Source: Streptomyces sp. (GTDB taxonomy: Bacteria; Actinomycetota; Actinomycetes; Streptomycetales; Streptomycetaceae). Taken from it: a stretch of DNA of 39,415 bases. This document shows, one piece after another, positions 16,406 to 23,499 of this stretch. The notes under the pieces are model-generated. The model made no database searches. It was not told where the DNA came from and worked only from the letters and a program-made list of their open reading frames with translations. The DNA lies in the NCBI GenBank assembly GCA_013362785.1, contig JABFVM010000336.1, forward strand, positions 1-39,415, read 5' to 3'. The position numbers were made by a program, and so were the translations under genes. Each line of letters begins with the position of its first letter. The first letter of the stretch is position 1.

Positions 16406-18349
16406 TCAGTGGCGGCGGTACGACTCCACGTAGCCGTTCGCGGGCGTGCCCACGCCCGTCACGTCGTCGTAGCCCTTCACGGCCCGCAGGGAGCTGTCCT
16501 TGCCCAGCGTCCGTGCGGACGTGGTCAGGCCGCCCGTCTTGTCATAGCCGTTGACGAAGTCGAGGCGTGCGACCGCGAGCCCGGAGCCCGTCGGGTTGTC
16601 CGTCACGTCGTGGTAGGCCTTCGAGCCGTACCGCGCGTAGATCGACGGGTTGGCGAAACCGATCGGCTTGCCGCCGGCCGCCTCCTGCGCCAGCGCCTGG
16701 ACGGCCGCGATCACCGGCGCGGCCAGCGAGGTGCCGCCGATGCGGTACTCGTCGTACGCCTGCGTCTTCCCGTCCGGCAGCGTCTGCGTCTGCCCCACCA
16801 GGAACCCGGTGTTCGGGTCGGCGATCGCCGCGATGTCCGGGACGACGCGGTTGCCGTCGGCGCTGTTGGCCTTGACCAGCGCGTCCGGCACGACACCCTT
16901 CTGGTAGTACGGCTCGGCGACCGTCTTGCTCGTGCCGCCGCCCGCGCCCGAGGTGAACGCGCCGGGGAAGTCGGTCCAGCTCTTGCCGTCGGCCGCCAGC
17001 ACCGCCTTCTGCGTGCCCCAGCCGGTCTCCCACAGATACGTGTCGCCCTTGCCGACCGCCAGCGAGGTGCCGCCGACCGCCGTCACCCACGCCGAGTTGG
17101 CCGGGGTGTCCACCTGCTTGGTGCCGGTGTTGGCGACCTCGTCGCCGTCGTCGCCGGAGGAGAAGTAGAAGCCGATGCCCTCGACCGCGCCGAACTGGAA
17201 GACCTGGTCGTAGGCGGCCGCGAGGTCCGGCGTCTGGTTGGCCTCGATGTCGCCCCAGGAGTTGGAGACGATGTCGGCCAGGTGGTTGTCGACGATCTTG
17301 CCCAGTGAGTCGAGCAGATCGTCGTCGGTGCAGGAGGCGGCGCCCACGTAGGTGACCTGCGCGCCGGGCGCGACCGCGTGCACGGCCTCGACGTCGAGGG
17401 TCTCCTCGCCGTACCAGCCGGCCGCACCGCAGTCCTTGGTCTTCGTGTACTTCCCGGGCAGCACCTGGCGCAGCTGGCCCGTGGTCCAGGCCGCGTCGCC
17501 GTTGCGCTTCGCGTAGGTGGCCGCGTCGAAGGCGAGGGTCGGGGAGGCGTACGCGTCGGTGATGGCGATGCGCACCCCCTTGCCGGTGCGCTTGCCGGCG
17601 CCGTACGCGGCACGCAGCTGCTTGCCGGTGTAGCCCTTCACGGCGTACGGGATCTTCGTGCCGTACGCGTCCGGCAGCGTGCTCGCCACGTTGGAGCCGT
17701 GGTACGTCGAGAACGGCCCGGCGTTGCGGAACACCGTCTCCGGCGGCGGCAGCTGGTCCTTGTGGCTCGCCCGGTGCGGCGCGTTGTCCAGGCCGGTGAC
17801 GGTCAGGACGGCACCCTTGAGGCCCTCCGGCACCGACGCGGCCGTCGCGGGGGCGCGGTAAGTACGGCCGCCCTTGGTGAAGTTGTGCAGCTGGGTGCCG
17901 AACGCCTTCTCCGCGGCGGCCACATCGCCGCTGACCGCGACATAGTGCCGCGTGACGCCCGTGACCTCCAGGCCCGCCGACTTCAACCAGCTCTGCACTG
18001 CGGCCACTTGGGCCTTGGTCGCGCCGAAGCGTGCCTGCGTCTGGCGAGCGGTCAGGTATTTGCCGTACGACGCCGAGCTCGGGTCGGACACGGCCTTGGC
18101 GTACGCGGCGAGGCCGGCCGCGTCCCGGCCCGCGAGGTAGACCCGCGCGTTCACCTGGCCGTGGTCCGAGGCCGCGCCCTTGTCCGCCTTGGTCGTGGCC
18201 CAAGCGGGCTTGGTGCCGGCGAGCGAGTCCCGGTCCGGGTGGTCCGAGGCGTGCGCGGCGGGTATGCCGAACGCCAGCGCGCCGGCGAGCAGGGGCAGTG
18301 TCGCTGCCAGGCTCAGTCCGGCACGCGGGGTGGTGCGTTTGGATCTCAT
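16406..18349 (-). CDS. Secreted S53 (sedolisin/kumamolisin-type) serine-carboxyl peptidase
   Basis: This encodes 647 residues. A signal peptide (residues 1-35) ends near AHA-SD. A pro-kumamolisin activation domain follows (about 45-190; RVYLAGRD, YGKYLTARQ, VSGDVAAAEKAFG). The catalytic domain has Glu315 and Asp319 in GEETLDVEAV, Asp367 in NSWGD for the oxyanion hole, and Ser541 in GGTSLAAP. The C-terminal calcium site is YDDVTGVGTPANGY (627-640). Such enzymes mature by self-cleavage, usually at acid pH, and digest protein outside the cell; some Streptomyces members are tripeptidyl peptidases. AGGGGG precedes the ATG by 5 nt. A promoter with duplicated -35 elements lies about 100 nt upstream. 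Confidence 0.93.
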   Translation of the reverse strand: MRSKRTTPRAGLSLAATLPLLAGALAFGIPAAHASDHPDRDSLAGTKPAWATTKADKGAASDHGQVNARVYLAGRDAAGLAAYAKAVSDPSSASYGKYLTARQTQARFGATKAQVAAVQSWLKSAGLEVTGVTRHYVAVSGDVAAAEKAFGTQLHNFTKGGRTYRAPATAASVPEGLKGAVLTVTGLDNAPHRASHKDQLPPPETVFRNAGPFSTYHGSNVASTLPDAYGTKIPYAVKGYTGKQLRAAYGAGKRTGKGVRIAITDAYASPTLAFDAATYAKRNGDAAWTTGQLRQVLPGKYTKTKDCGAAGWYGEETLDVEAVHAVAPGAQVTYVGAASCTDDDLLDSLGKIVDNHLADIVSNSWGDIEANQTPDLAAAYDQVFQFGAVEGIGFYFSSGDDGDEVANTGTKQVDTPANSAWVTAVGGTSLAVGKGDTYLWETGWGTQKAVLAADGKSWTDFPGAFTSGAGGGTSKTVAEPYYQKGVVPDALVKANSADGNRVVPDIAAIADPNTGFLVGQTQTLPDGKTQAYDEYRIGGTSLAAPVIAAVQALAQEAAGGKPIGFANPSIYARYGSKAYHDVTDNPTGSGLAVARLDFVNGYDKTGGLTTSARTLGKDSSLRAVKGYDDVTGVGTPANGYVESYRRH

Positions 18350-18449
18350 GAAACCCCCTGTGCGGTTCGTCGCGAGTGGATCACTCGACTGTCGTCACTC
18401 TCGCGATGAACCGTTCATGTCAGGGGAATGCGAGGGCCAAGAAGACCCC

Positions 18450-18498
18450 AATTAACCTAATGACAAGGCCATTTGTCAGAGCCCGTTGTCAGAGCCCG
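18450..18498 (-). promoter_or_regulatory. Putative S53 peptidase promoter with tandemly duplicated 13-bp -35 region
   Basis: On the minus strand CTGACA (complement of 18474-18479) and TTAATT (complement of 18450-18455) are separated by 18 nt, a plausible promoter with about a 93-nt leader. The 13-mer CGGGCTCTGACAA containing the -35 is directly duplicated (complement of 18473-18485 and 18486-18498). An inverted repeat TGACAA-N6-TTGTCA (18461-18478) overlaps the spacer. The array lies just downstream of the DUF305 gene. Confidence 0.5.
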
Positions 18499-18508
18499 GC
18501 ACGGACTC

Positions 18509-19132
18509 TCACGGCCGCGGCTTCGCGCCCCGCTCCGCCAGCATGTCCTTCATCAGGTCGATCTCCGACTGCTGCCCCTCGACCATGCCCTGGGCGAGCC
18601 TCTTCTCCACACCCACCGAGCACTTCTCGACACAGCCCTCGGCCATGTGGATGCCGCCCTTGTGATGGGCCGTCATCAGCTGGAGGTAAAAGACCTCCGC
18701 CTGCTTGCCGTTGAGCGTTCCGAGCTTCTTCATCTCCGTGTTGGTCGCCATGCCCGGCATCAGCGCGCCGTCGTCGCCGGAGGCCATGTCACCCATGCCC
18801 ATCCAGGTCATCGGCGCGTCCGCGGACACCTTCGGCAGCTCCCACAGATCCAGCCAGCCCAGCAGCATGCCGCGCTGGTTGGCCTGCGTCTGCGCGATGT
18901 CGTACGCCAGCCGCCGCACCTCCTCGTCCTTGGTGCGGTCGCGCACGATGTACGACATCTCCACGGCCTGCTGGTGGTGCACCGCCATGTCCCGCGCGAA
19001 CCCGGCGTCCGCGGAGTCGGCGCCCGGCGTCTGCGCGCCGCCGCCGTCCTCGGCGACCGAGTAGGTGATCGCGCCGGCCGCGACCAGCACGGCGGCCGCG
19101 GTCCCGGCGATCCAACCGATGTGCTGCCTCAC
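18509..19132 (-). CDS. DUF305 family membrane-anchored protein, Met/His-rich
   Basis: This encodes 207 residues from a GTG start that overlaps the TGA of the upstream DUF3105 gene by 4 nt (GTGA), so translation is coupled. One N-terminal membrane helix (6-26) anchors an external domain. The DUF305 helical bundle has two matching motif sets, ARDMAVHHQQAVEMS (46-60) and MTAHHKGGIHMAEGC (153-167). Between them is a Met-rich loop with Met at 108, 111, 113, 116, 125, 128 and 134. DUF305 proteins are ferritin-like and often occur in copper-handling loci. Two Cys (167, 171) close the second motif. Metal binding is inference from residue content. Confidence 0.9.
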   Translation of the reverse strand: MRQHIGWIAGTAAAVLVAAGAITYSVAEDGGGAQTPGADSADAGFARDMAVHHQQAVEMSYIVRDRTKDEEVRRLAYDIAQTQANQRGMLLGWLDLWELPKVSADAPMTWMGMGDMASGDDGALMPGMATNTEMKKLGTLNGKQAEVFYLQLMTAHHKGGIHMAEGCVEKCSVGVEKRLAQGMVEGQQSEIDLMKDMLAERGAKPRP

Positions 19133-19797
19133 TCCGACAGACCACCCGTGCACGCCGCGCCCGGCTCGGGGGTCTGCTTGCCCTGGACGTACGTCTCGAA
19201 GAACTTGCCGACGTTCGGGTCGCTCGCGCTCGTCACCGTGCGCTGGTGCCCCCACGCGCTGAGCATGATCGGCGCCTTCTGCTTCTCGTCCGGGCTCATC
19301 AGCGTGTACGGCGTCTTCTTGACCTTCTCCGCCAGCGCCGCGACATCGGCCTTGGAGGCCTTGCTGGTGTACGTCACCCACACCGCGCCGTGCTCCAGCG
19401 AGTGCACGGCGTTCTCGTTGGCGAGCTCCTTGGTGTAGACGTCGCCGTTGCAGTTCATCCAGGCCCGGTTGTGGTTGCCGCCGACCGGGGGCTCCATCAG
19501 GTACTTCACGCTCGTCTCGACGTGCGTGCGGGCCAGCGTGCCCTTCCAGGTCTGCACGCCGTCCTTGCCGGCGACGAACTTCCCGGTGGTCTTGTCGCTG
19601 TCGGCCTTCGCCTTGTCACTCTTGTCCGACTGCGACTGGACGAGCACCACACCGCCGACGACCAGACCGGCGACGACCACCACGCTGGCCGCGATGGTGA
19701 GGATCCGGCTGCGGCGCTCACGGGCCTGCTCGGCACGCCGCATCTCCTCTATTCGCGCTTTGCGCGCCGCGCTGCCCTTGTTCTTGGCGGAGCCCAT
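19129..19797 (-). CDS. DUF3105 family membrane-anchored protein
   Basis: This encodes 222 residues. A Lys/Arg-rich cytoplasmic N-terminus (1-30) is followed by one membrane helix (31-53), a charged linker (55-72) and the DUF3105 domain outside. Conserved-looking residues are His109 in PVGGNHNRAWMNCNG, Cys116, and His132/His136 in AVHSLEHGAVWVTY, with Cys216 near the end. Function of the family is unknown; the His pattern suggests a metal site. It is translationally coupled to the DUF305 gene and divergent from nsrR, sharing its 121-bp upstream region. AGAAGGG is about 10 nt before the ATG. Confidence 0.9.
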   Translation of the reverse strand: MGSAKNKGSAARKARIEEMRRAEQARERRSRILTIAASVVVVAGLVVGGVVLVQSQSDKSDKAKADSDKTTGKFVAGKDGVQTWKGTLARTHVETSVKYLMEPPVGGNHNRAWMNCNGDVYTKELANENAVHSLEHGAVWVTYTSKASKADVAALAEKVKKTPYTLMSPDEKQKAPIMLSAWGHQRTVTSASDPNVGKFFETYVQGKQTPEPGAACTGGLSE

Positions 19798-19882
19798 GGG
19801 ATGTGCCCTTCTGGGGGGTGGGACGGTCGGGTCCGCTGATCGTAATGGGGGAGGTGTGACCTCCAGTAGAGCGGCCGATATT

Positions 19883-19911
19883 TTGAACCGTGAATGCGCA
19901 TTATCTACGCT
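19883..19911 (+). promoter_or_regulatory. Leaderless promoter of nsrR with palindrome in the spacer
   Basis: TTGAAC (19883-19888) and TACGCT (19906-19911) are separated by 17 nt, a good housekeeping-type promoter, and exactly 7 nt lie between the -10 and the ATG at 19919. A perfect palindrome AATGCGCATT (19893-19902) sits in the spacer and could hold an autoregulatory NsrR site, but it does not closely match the box before hmpA. Confidence 0.6.
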
Positions 19912-19918
19912 GCGGGGT

Positions 19919-20353
19919 ATGCGGCTGTTGCGCTCGACCGATCTGGCACTGCGCCTCCTCATGCGGCTCGCCGTACTGGGGGACGCCACGCCGACGACCC
20001 GCGAGGTCGCGGCCGACATGGAGGTGCCGTACACACACGCCGCCAAGGTCGTCGCCGAGCTCCAGCACATGGGCCTGGTCGACGCACGCCGGGGGCGCGG
20101 CGGCGGGCTCTCGCTCAGCGCCAAGGGCCGCACCGCGTCGGTCGGCGCGATCGTGCGCGCCTTCGAGGGGGACGGCGACGTCGTCGAGTGCGAGGGCGAC
20201 AACCCCTGCCCGCTGCACTCCGGGTGCCGGCTGCGCGGTGCGCTGCGCCGGGCCCAGGAGGCCTTCTTCGCCTCGCTGGACCCGCTCACGGTGACCGACG
20301 TGACCGCAGACCCCACCGGCCCGCTGCTGCTCCAGATCGGCCGCGCGCCCTGA
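19919..20353 (+). CDS. nsrR: Rrf2-family [4Fe-4S] nitric oxide sensor NsrR
   Basis: This encodes 144 residues. The N-terminal winged helix (1-80) reads LRSTDLALRLLMRLAVLGDATPTTREVAADMEVPYTHAAK, closely similar to what I recall of S. coelicolor NsrR. Three cysteines (Cys91, Cys97, Cys103) with C-x5-C-x5-C spacing in ECEGDNPCPLHSGCRL are the cluster ligands. NsrR represses flavohaemoglobin genes until nitric oxide nitrosylates the cluster. The target hmpA is the convergent neighbour, and an NsrR-type box precedes it. The mRNA appears leaderless. Confidence 0.93.
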   Translation: MRLLRSTDLALRLLMRLAVLGDATPTTREVAADMEVPYTHAAKVVAELQHMGLVDARRGRGGGLSLSAKGRTASVGAIVRAFEGDGDVVECEGDNPCPLHSGCRLRGALRRAQEAFFASLDPLTVTDVTADPTGPLLLQIGRAP

Positions 20354-20370
20354 GGCACGCCCGGCCTCAG
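20350..20370. terminator. Short dyad holding both stop codons of nsrR and hmpA
   Basis: CTGAGGC (20350-20356) and GCCTCAG (20364-20370) are perfect 7-bp complements. The left arm contains the nsrR TGA and the right arm the hmpA TGA on the other strand. Only 13 bp separate the two coding regions, so this is the only structure available for bidirectional termination. Confidence 0.4.
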
Positions 20371-21617
20371 CCCTCCTGGGCCAGCCAGAGGTCCGGCCCG
20401 AACACCTCGTAGTGGATGGCGGCCGGCGCCACGCCCTTCCCGATCAGCTGCGCCCGCACGGCCCGCATGAACGGCAGCGGCCCGCACAGGTACGCGCGCG
20501 TGCCCTGCGGTACGGCGATGTCCGTCAGGTCGACCAGACCGGTGCGGTGGGTGGCGTCGGGGCCGGCCGCGCCGCCGGTGTGCCTCTCGTACCAGAAGTG
20601 GACCGACGCCCCCGGCAGCTTCCCGGCGTACCCCTCGTGGTCGGCGCGCAGGGCGTGCTCGGCGGGGGAGCGGTCGCCGTGCACGACGAGCACCGGGCCC
20701 TGGTGCCCGCGGTCCACGAGCTCACCGAGCATGGCGACCATCGGGGTCACACCGATGCCGGCCGAGGCGAGCAGCAGCGGTGCGTCGGCCCCGGCCCCGG
20801 CTCCGGTCCCGGTCCCGGCCTCGGTCCCGGCCCCGGTCTCACCGAGCACCAGATCGCCGTACGGCGCCGACAGGCTCAGCCGGTCGCCGACGTGCACGCG
20901 CGCGTGGAGGTGGTTCGAGACCTCGCCGTCGGGTGAGGCGGCGTCGTGCACGCGCTTCACGCTGAACTGGCGTATCGGTGATCCGGGCGCGGCGGAGAGG
21001 CTGTACTGGCGGATCTGCCGGGCCCCGTCCGCCAGCTCGACCCGCACGGACACGTACTGTCCGGCCCGGAAGTCCGGCGCCGGGCCGCCGTCGGCCGGGC
21101 GCAGCCGGAAGGTGGCGACGTCGGCGGTCTCCTCGACGCGCTCGACCACCTCCCACTCCCGCGACCCGGCCCCGCCGTGCTCGTCGTACAGCCGCCTCTC
21201 GATCGCGATCAGGGCGTTCGCCATGAGCCAGTACACCTCGTCCCAGGCGGCCGCGACCTCGGGCGTGACGGCCTCGCCGAGCACCTCGGCGATCGCGGCG
21301 AAGAGGTGCTCGTGCACGAGCGCGTACTGCTCCGCCGTGACGCCCAGCGAGGCGTGCTTGTGCGCGATACGGGCCAGCATCGCGTCCGGCCGCTCGTCGG
21401 GGCGGTCGACCAGGTACGTAGCGAACGCGGCGATCGACCCCGCCAGCGCCTGCCGCTGGGTGCCGGCCGCCTGGTTGCCGCGGTTGAACAGGTTGCGCAG
21501 CAGCTCGGGACGGGCGGCGAACAGCCCGGCGTAGAAGCGCTCGGTGATCTCACCGATGGCCCCGCCGACGACGGGAAGGGTGGCACGCACGGTGGCGGTG
21601 GACTGCTCGGACAGCAT
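20367..21617 (-). CDS. hmpA: Flavohaemoglobin (nitric oxide dioxygenase)
   Basis: Hmp converts nitric oxide to nitrate using NAD(P)H and oxygen. The 416-residue protein has a globin domain (1-140; distal Tyr29, proximal His88 in AHKHASLGV), a FAD-binding barrel (150-260; RQYSLS) and an NAD-binding domain (280-410; ASAGIGVTPM, YLCGPLPFM, YEVFGP). GAGGAG precedes the ATG by 6 nt. The oddity is an 18-residue insertion of Gly-Ala/Gly-Thr/Glu-Thr dipeptides (about residues 260-277) between FAD and NAD domains, encoded by nine hexanucleotide repeats. The gene is preceded by a near-perfect NsrR-type operator and converges on nsrR. Confidence 0.94.
   Translation of the reverse strand: MLSEQSTATVRATLPVVGGAIGEITERFYAGLFAARPELLRNLFNRGNQAAGTQRQALAGSIAAFATYLVDRPDERPDAMLARIAHKHASLGVTAEQYALVHEHLFAAIAEVLGEAVTPEVAAAWDEVYWLMANALIAIERRLYDEHGGAGSREWEVVERVEETADVATFRLRPADGGPAPDFRAGQYVSVRVELADGARQIRQYSLSAAPGSPIRQFSVKRVHDAASPDGEVSNHLHARVHVGDRLSLSAPYGDLVLGETGAGTEAGTGTGAGAGADAPLLLASAGIGVTPMVAMLGELVDRGHQGPVLVVHGDRSPAEHALRADHEGYAGKLPGASVHFWYERHTGGAAGPDATHRTGLVDLTDIAVPQGTRAYLCGPLPFMRAVRAQLIGKGVAPAAIHYEVFGPDLWLAQEG
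20787..20840. repeat. Nine-unit hexanucleotide microsatellite inside hmpA
   Basis: Nine consecutive hexamers of the form GGYCCC or close variants (GGCCCC, GGCTCC, GGTCCC, GGCCTC, GGTCTC) run without interruption. In the hmpA frame each unit encodes one dipeptide, so copy-number change keeps the frame and changes only the length of the linker between FAD and NAD domains. Confidence 0.85.
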
Positions 21618-21662
21618 CGGGTCTCCTCAGGCTCGATCGGGCCGTTCCGGTGCCATCATTAA

Positions 21663-21685
21663 AACTTGCATCCAAGATGCAAATT
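21663..21685 (-). promoter_or_regulatory. NsrR-type operator upstream of hmpA (11-1-11 dyad)
   Basis: AACTTGCATCC, one base, then AGATGCAAATT form a 23-bp palindrome with 9 of 11 positions matched in each arm, including the core TTGCATC/GATGCAA. Size, spacing and the AA...GATGCAA...TT pattern fit the NsrR box architecture. It lies 46 bp before the hmpA ATG and adjoins an AT-rich stretch (TTTTAATGAT on the minus strand) that may be the -10 region. Confidence 0.78.
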
Positions 21686-21937
21686 AAAGCGGGGTGGGTC
21701 CTGTGGGGCCGGGCATTACGGATGTCGGTGCGAGCAGGCAAGATGGGCGGCAGAGCAGTACACCGGCACCGCTCGGGGACACCTGCCGTAGGCCAGGGGT
21801 TCAGCCGGGGATCGCTTCGGCGATCAAGGTGCGCAACGCGCCTGAAACGGTGTTGTGGTGTGATGCTCAGGTGCCCGACCGCCTCCCGCGGTACTCGGAG
21901 ACAGGCGGCCTGACCAGCAAGGATGGGGAAGCGGAAG
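21686..21937 (+). other. Gene-free leader upstream of glnA2
   Basis: About 250 bp between the hmpA operator and the glnA2 start hold no convincing gene. A hairpin with a TTCG tetraloop, GATCGC-TTCG-GCGATC, lies at 21810-21825. No clear pair of GlnR boxes (gTnAc-n6-GaAAc) is visible by eye. The glnA2 promoter could not be placed with confidence; GTTGTGGTGTGATGCT near 21849-21864 is only a weak candidate. Confidence 0.5.
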
Positions 21938-23299
21938 ATGGACAAGCAGCAGGAGTTCGTGCTCCGGACCTTGGAGGAGCGCGACATCCGGTTCGTACGG
22001 CTGTGGTTCACGGACGTGCTGGGCTTCCTCAAGTCCGTGGCCGTGGCCCCCGCCGAGCTGGAGCAGGCCTTCGACGAGGGCATCGGCTTCGACGGCTCCG
22101 CGATCGAGGGCTTCGCCCGTGTATACGAGTCCGACATGATCGCCAAGCCGGATCCGTCGACCTTCCAGATCCTGCCGTGGCGCGCCGAGGCCCCCGGCAC
22201 GGCCCGGATGTTCTGCGACATCCTCATGCCGGACGGCTCACCGTCCTTCGCGGACCCGCGCTACGTCCTCAAGCGCGCCCTGGCCCGCACCTCCGACCTG
22301 GGCTTCACCTTCTACACCCACCCGGAGATCGAGTTCTTCCTGCTGAAGGACAAGCCGGTCGACGGCTCGGTGCCGACCCCCGCCGACAACTCCGGCTACT
22401 TCGACCACACCCCGCAGAACATCGGCATGGACTTCCGCCGCCAGGCGATCACCATGCTGGAGTCGATGGGCATCTCGGTCGAGTTCTCCCACCACGAGGG
22501 CGCCCCCGGCCAGCAGGAGATCGACCTGCGCTACGCCGACGCGCTCTCCACGGCGGACAACATCATGACGTTCCGCCTGGTCATGAAGCAGGTGGCGCTG
22601 GAGCAGGGCGTGCAGGCGACGTTCATGCCGAAGCCGTTCTCCGAGCACCCCGGCTCGGGCATGCACACGCACCTGTCCCTCTTCGAGGGCGACCGGAACG
22701 CGTTCTACGAGTCCGGCTCCGAGTACCAGCTCTCCAAGGTCGGCCGCTCCTTCATCGCCGGCCTGCTGAAGCACGCGGCGGAGATCTCGGCCGTCACCAA
22801 CCAGTGGGTGAACTCCTACAAGCGCATCTGGGGCGGCTCCGAGCGGACCGCCGGCGCCGGCGGCGAGGCCCCGTCCTACATCTGCTGGGGCCACAACAAC
22901 CGCTCGGCCCTGGTCCGCGTCCCGATGTACAAGCCCGGCAAGACGGGCTCGGCGCGGGTCGAGGTCCGGTCGCTGGACTCCGGCGCGAACCCGTACCTGG
23001 CGTACGCGCTGCTGCTGGCCGCCGGCCTCAAGGGCATCGAGGAGGGCTACGAACTGCCGCCCGGCGCCGAGGACGACGTCTGGGCCCTCTCCGACGCCGA
23101 GCGCCGCGCGATGGGCATCGAGCCGCTGCCGCAGAACCTGGGCGAGGCGCTGACGCTGATGGAGCGCAGCGACCTTGTCGCCGAGACGCTCGGTGAGCAC
23201 GTCTTCGACTTCTTCCTGCGCAACAAGCGGCACGAGTGGCACGAGTACCGGTCCGAGGTGACCGCGTTCGAGCTGCGGAAGAACCTGCCGGTGCTGTAG
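21938..23299 (+). CDS. glnA2: Glutamine synthetase-like gamma-glutamylpolyamine synthetase GlnA2
   Basis: This is a 453-residue type I glutamine synthetase fold. Visible motifs are GFDGSAIEGF in the beta-grasp domain, HPEIEFFLL and the metal/ATP site GSGMHTHLSLF in the catalytic domain, NNRSALVRVP, and a Tyr near residue 370 in EGYELPPG at the position of the adenylylated Tyr of GlnA. The RxP..DPAANPY strand of true GlnA is replaced by RSLDSGANPY. I recognise it as the orthologue of S. coelicolor GlnA2 (SCO2241), reported to gamma-glutamylate polyamines. The ATG at 21938 follows GGGGAAG; the upstream ATG at 21923 has no usable site. glnE lies 1.8 kb downstream. Confidence 0.88.
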   Translation: MDKQQEFVLRTLEERDIRFVRLWFTDVLGFLKSVAVAPAELEQAFDEGIGFDGSAIEGFARVYESDMIAKPDPSTFQILPWRAEAPGTARMFCDILMPDGSPSFADPRYVLKRALARTSDLGFTFYTHPEIEFFLLKDKPVDGSVPTPADNSGYFDHTPQNIGMDFRRQAITMLESMGISVEFSHHEGAPGQQEIDLRYADALSTADNIMTFRLVMKQVALEQGVQATFMPKPFSEHPGSGMHTHLSLFEGDRNAFYESGSEYQLSKVGRSFIAGLLKHAAEISAVTNQWVNSYKRIWGGSERTAGAGGEAPSYICWGHNNRSALVRVPMYKPGKTGSARVEVRSLDSGANPYLAYALLLAAGLKGIEEGYELPPGAEDDVWALSDAERRAMGIEPLPQNLGEALTLMERSDLVAETLGEHVFDFFLRNKRHEWHEYRSEVTAFELRKNLPVL

Positions 23300-23314
23300 G
23301 CGCGAGCCCTCCCG

Positions 23315-23349
23315 GAAGGGGCCGACGGTCATGGACCGTCGGCCCCTTC
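23315..23349 (+). terminator. 16-bp hairpin terminator after glnA2
   Basis: The arm 23315-23330 (GAAGGGGCCGACGGTC) pairs perfectly with 23334-23349 around a 3-nt ATG loop, 15 nt after the glnA2 stop. The A-tract at the base and the TTC on the 3' side give a near-symmetrical terminator. Confidence 0.88.
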
Positions 23350-23456
23350 GCGTTTCCAACCGTGACGCAGTTCACTCGGCGCTTTCCTTGACGGAATTTA
23401 TTTGTCCCGCCGCTTGGATTTATCGCGCCTCCTCCGGTTAGGCTCCAGCCGAATTC

Positions 23457-23486
23457 CTCACCGAATCTCATCGAATCTCACCGAAG
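23457..23486 (+). repeat. Three 10-bp tandem repeats in the leader of the broken P-loop gene
   Basis: CTCACCGAAT (23457-23466), CTCATCGAAT (23467-23476) and CTCACCGAAG (23477-23486) follow one another without gaps and run into the ribosome binding site GAAGAAGGG. A -10-like TAGGCT is at about 23439-23444. The surrounding 23.38-23.93 kb is visibly less GC-rich than its neighbours. Confidence 0.75.
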
Positions 23487-23499
23487 AAGGGTTCGTCCA

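Noticed and set aside
16406..18349. Subtilisin-type (S8) protease
   Set aside because: The catalytic set is Glu-x3-Asp, Asp and GGTSLAAP with a pro-kumamolisin domain and C-terminal calcium loop, which is S53; the S8 Asp/His motifs are missing.
21686..21937. GlnR boxes upstream of glnA2
   Set aside because: No pair matching gTnAc-n6-GaAAc at the expected spacing was found by eye; a matrix search would be needed to settle it.
23457..23486. CRISPR-like array
   Set aside because: Only three adjacent 10-bp units without spacers; simple tandem repeat.
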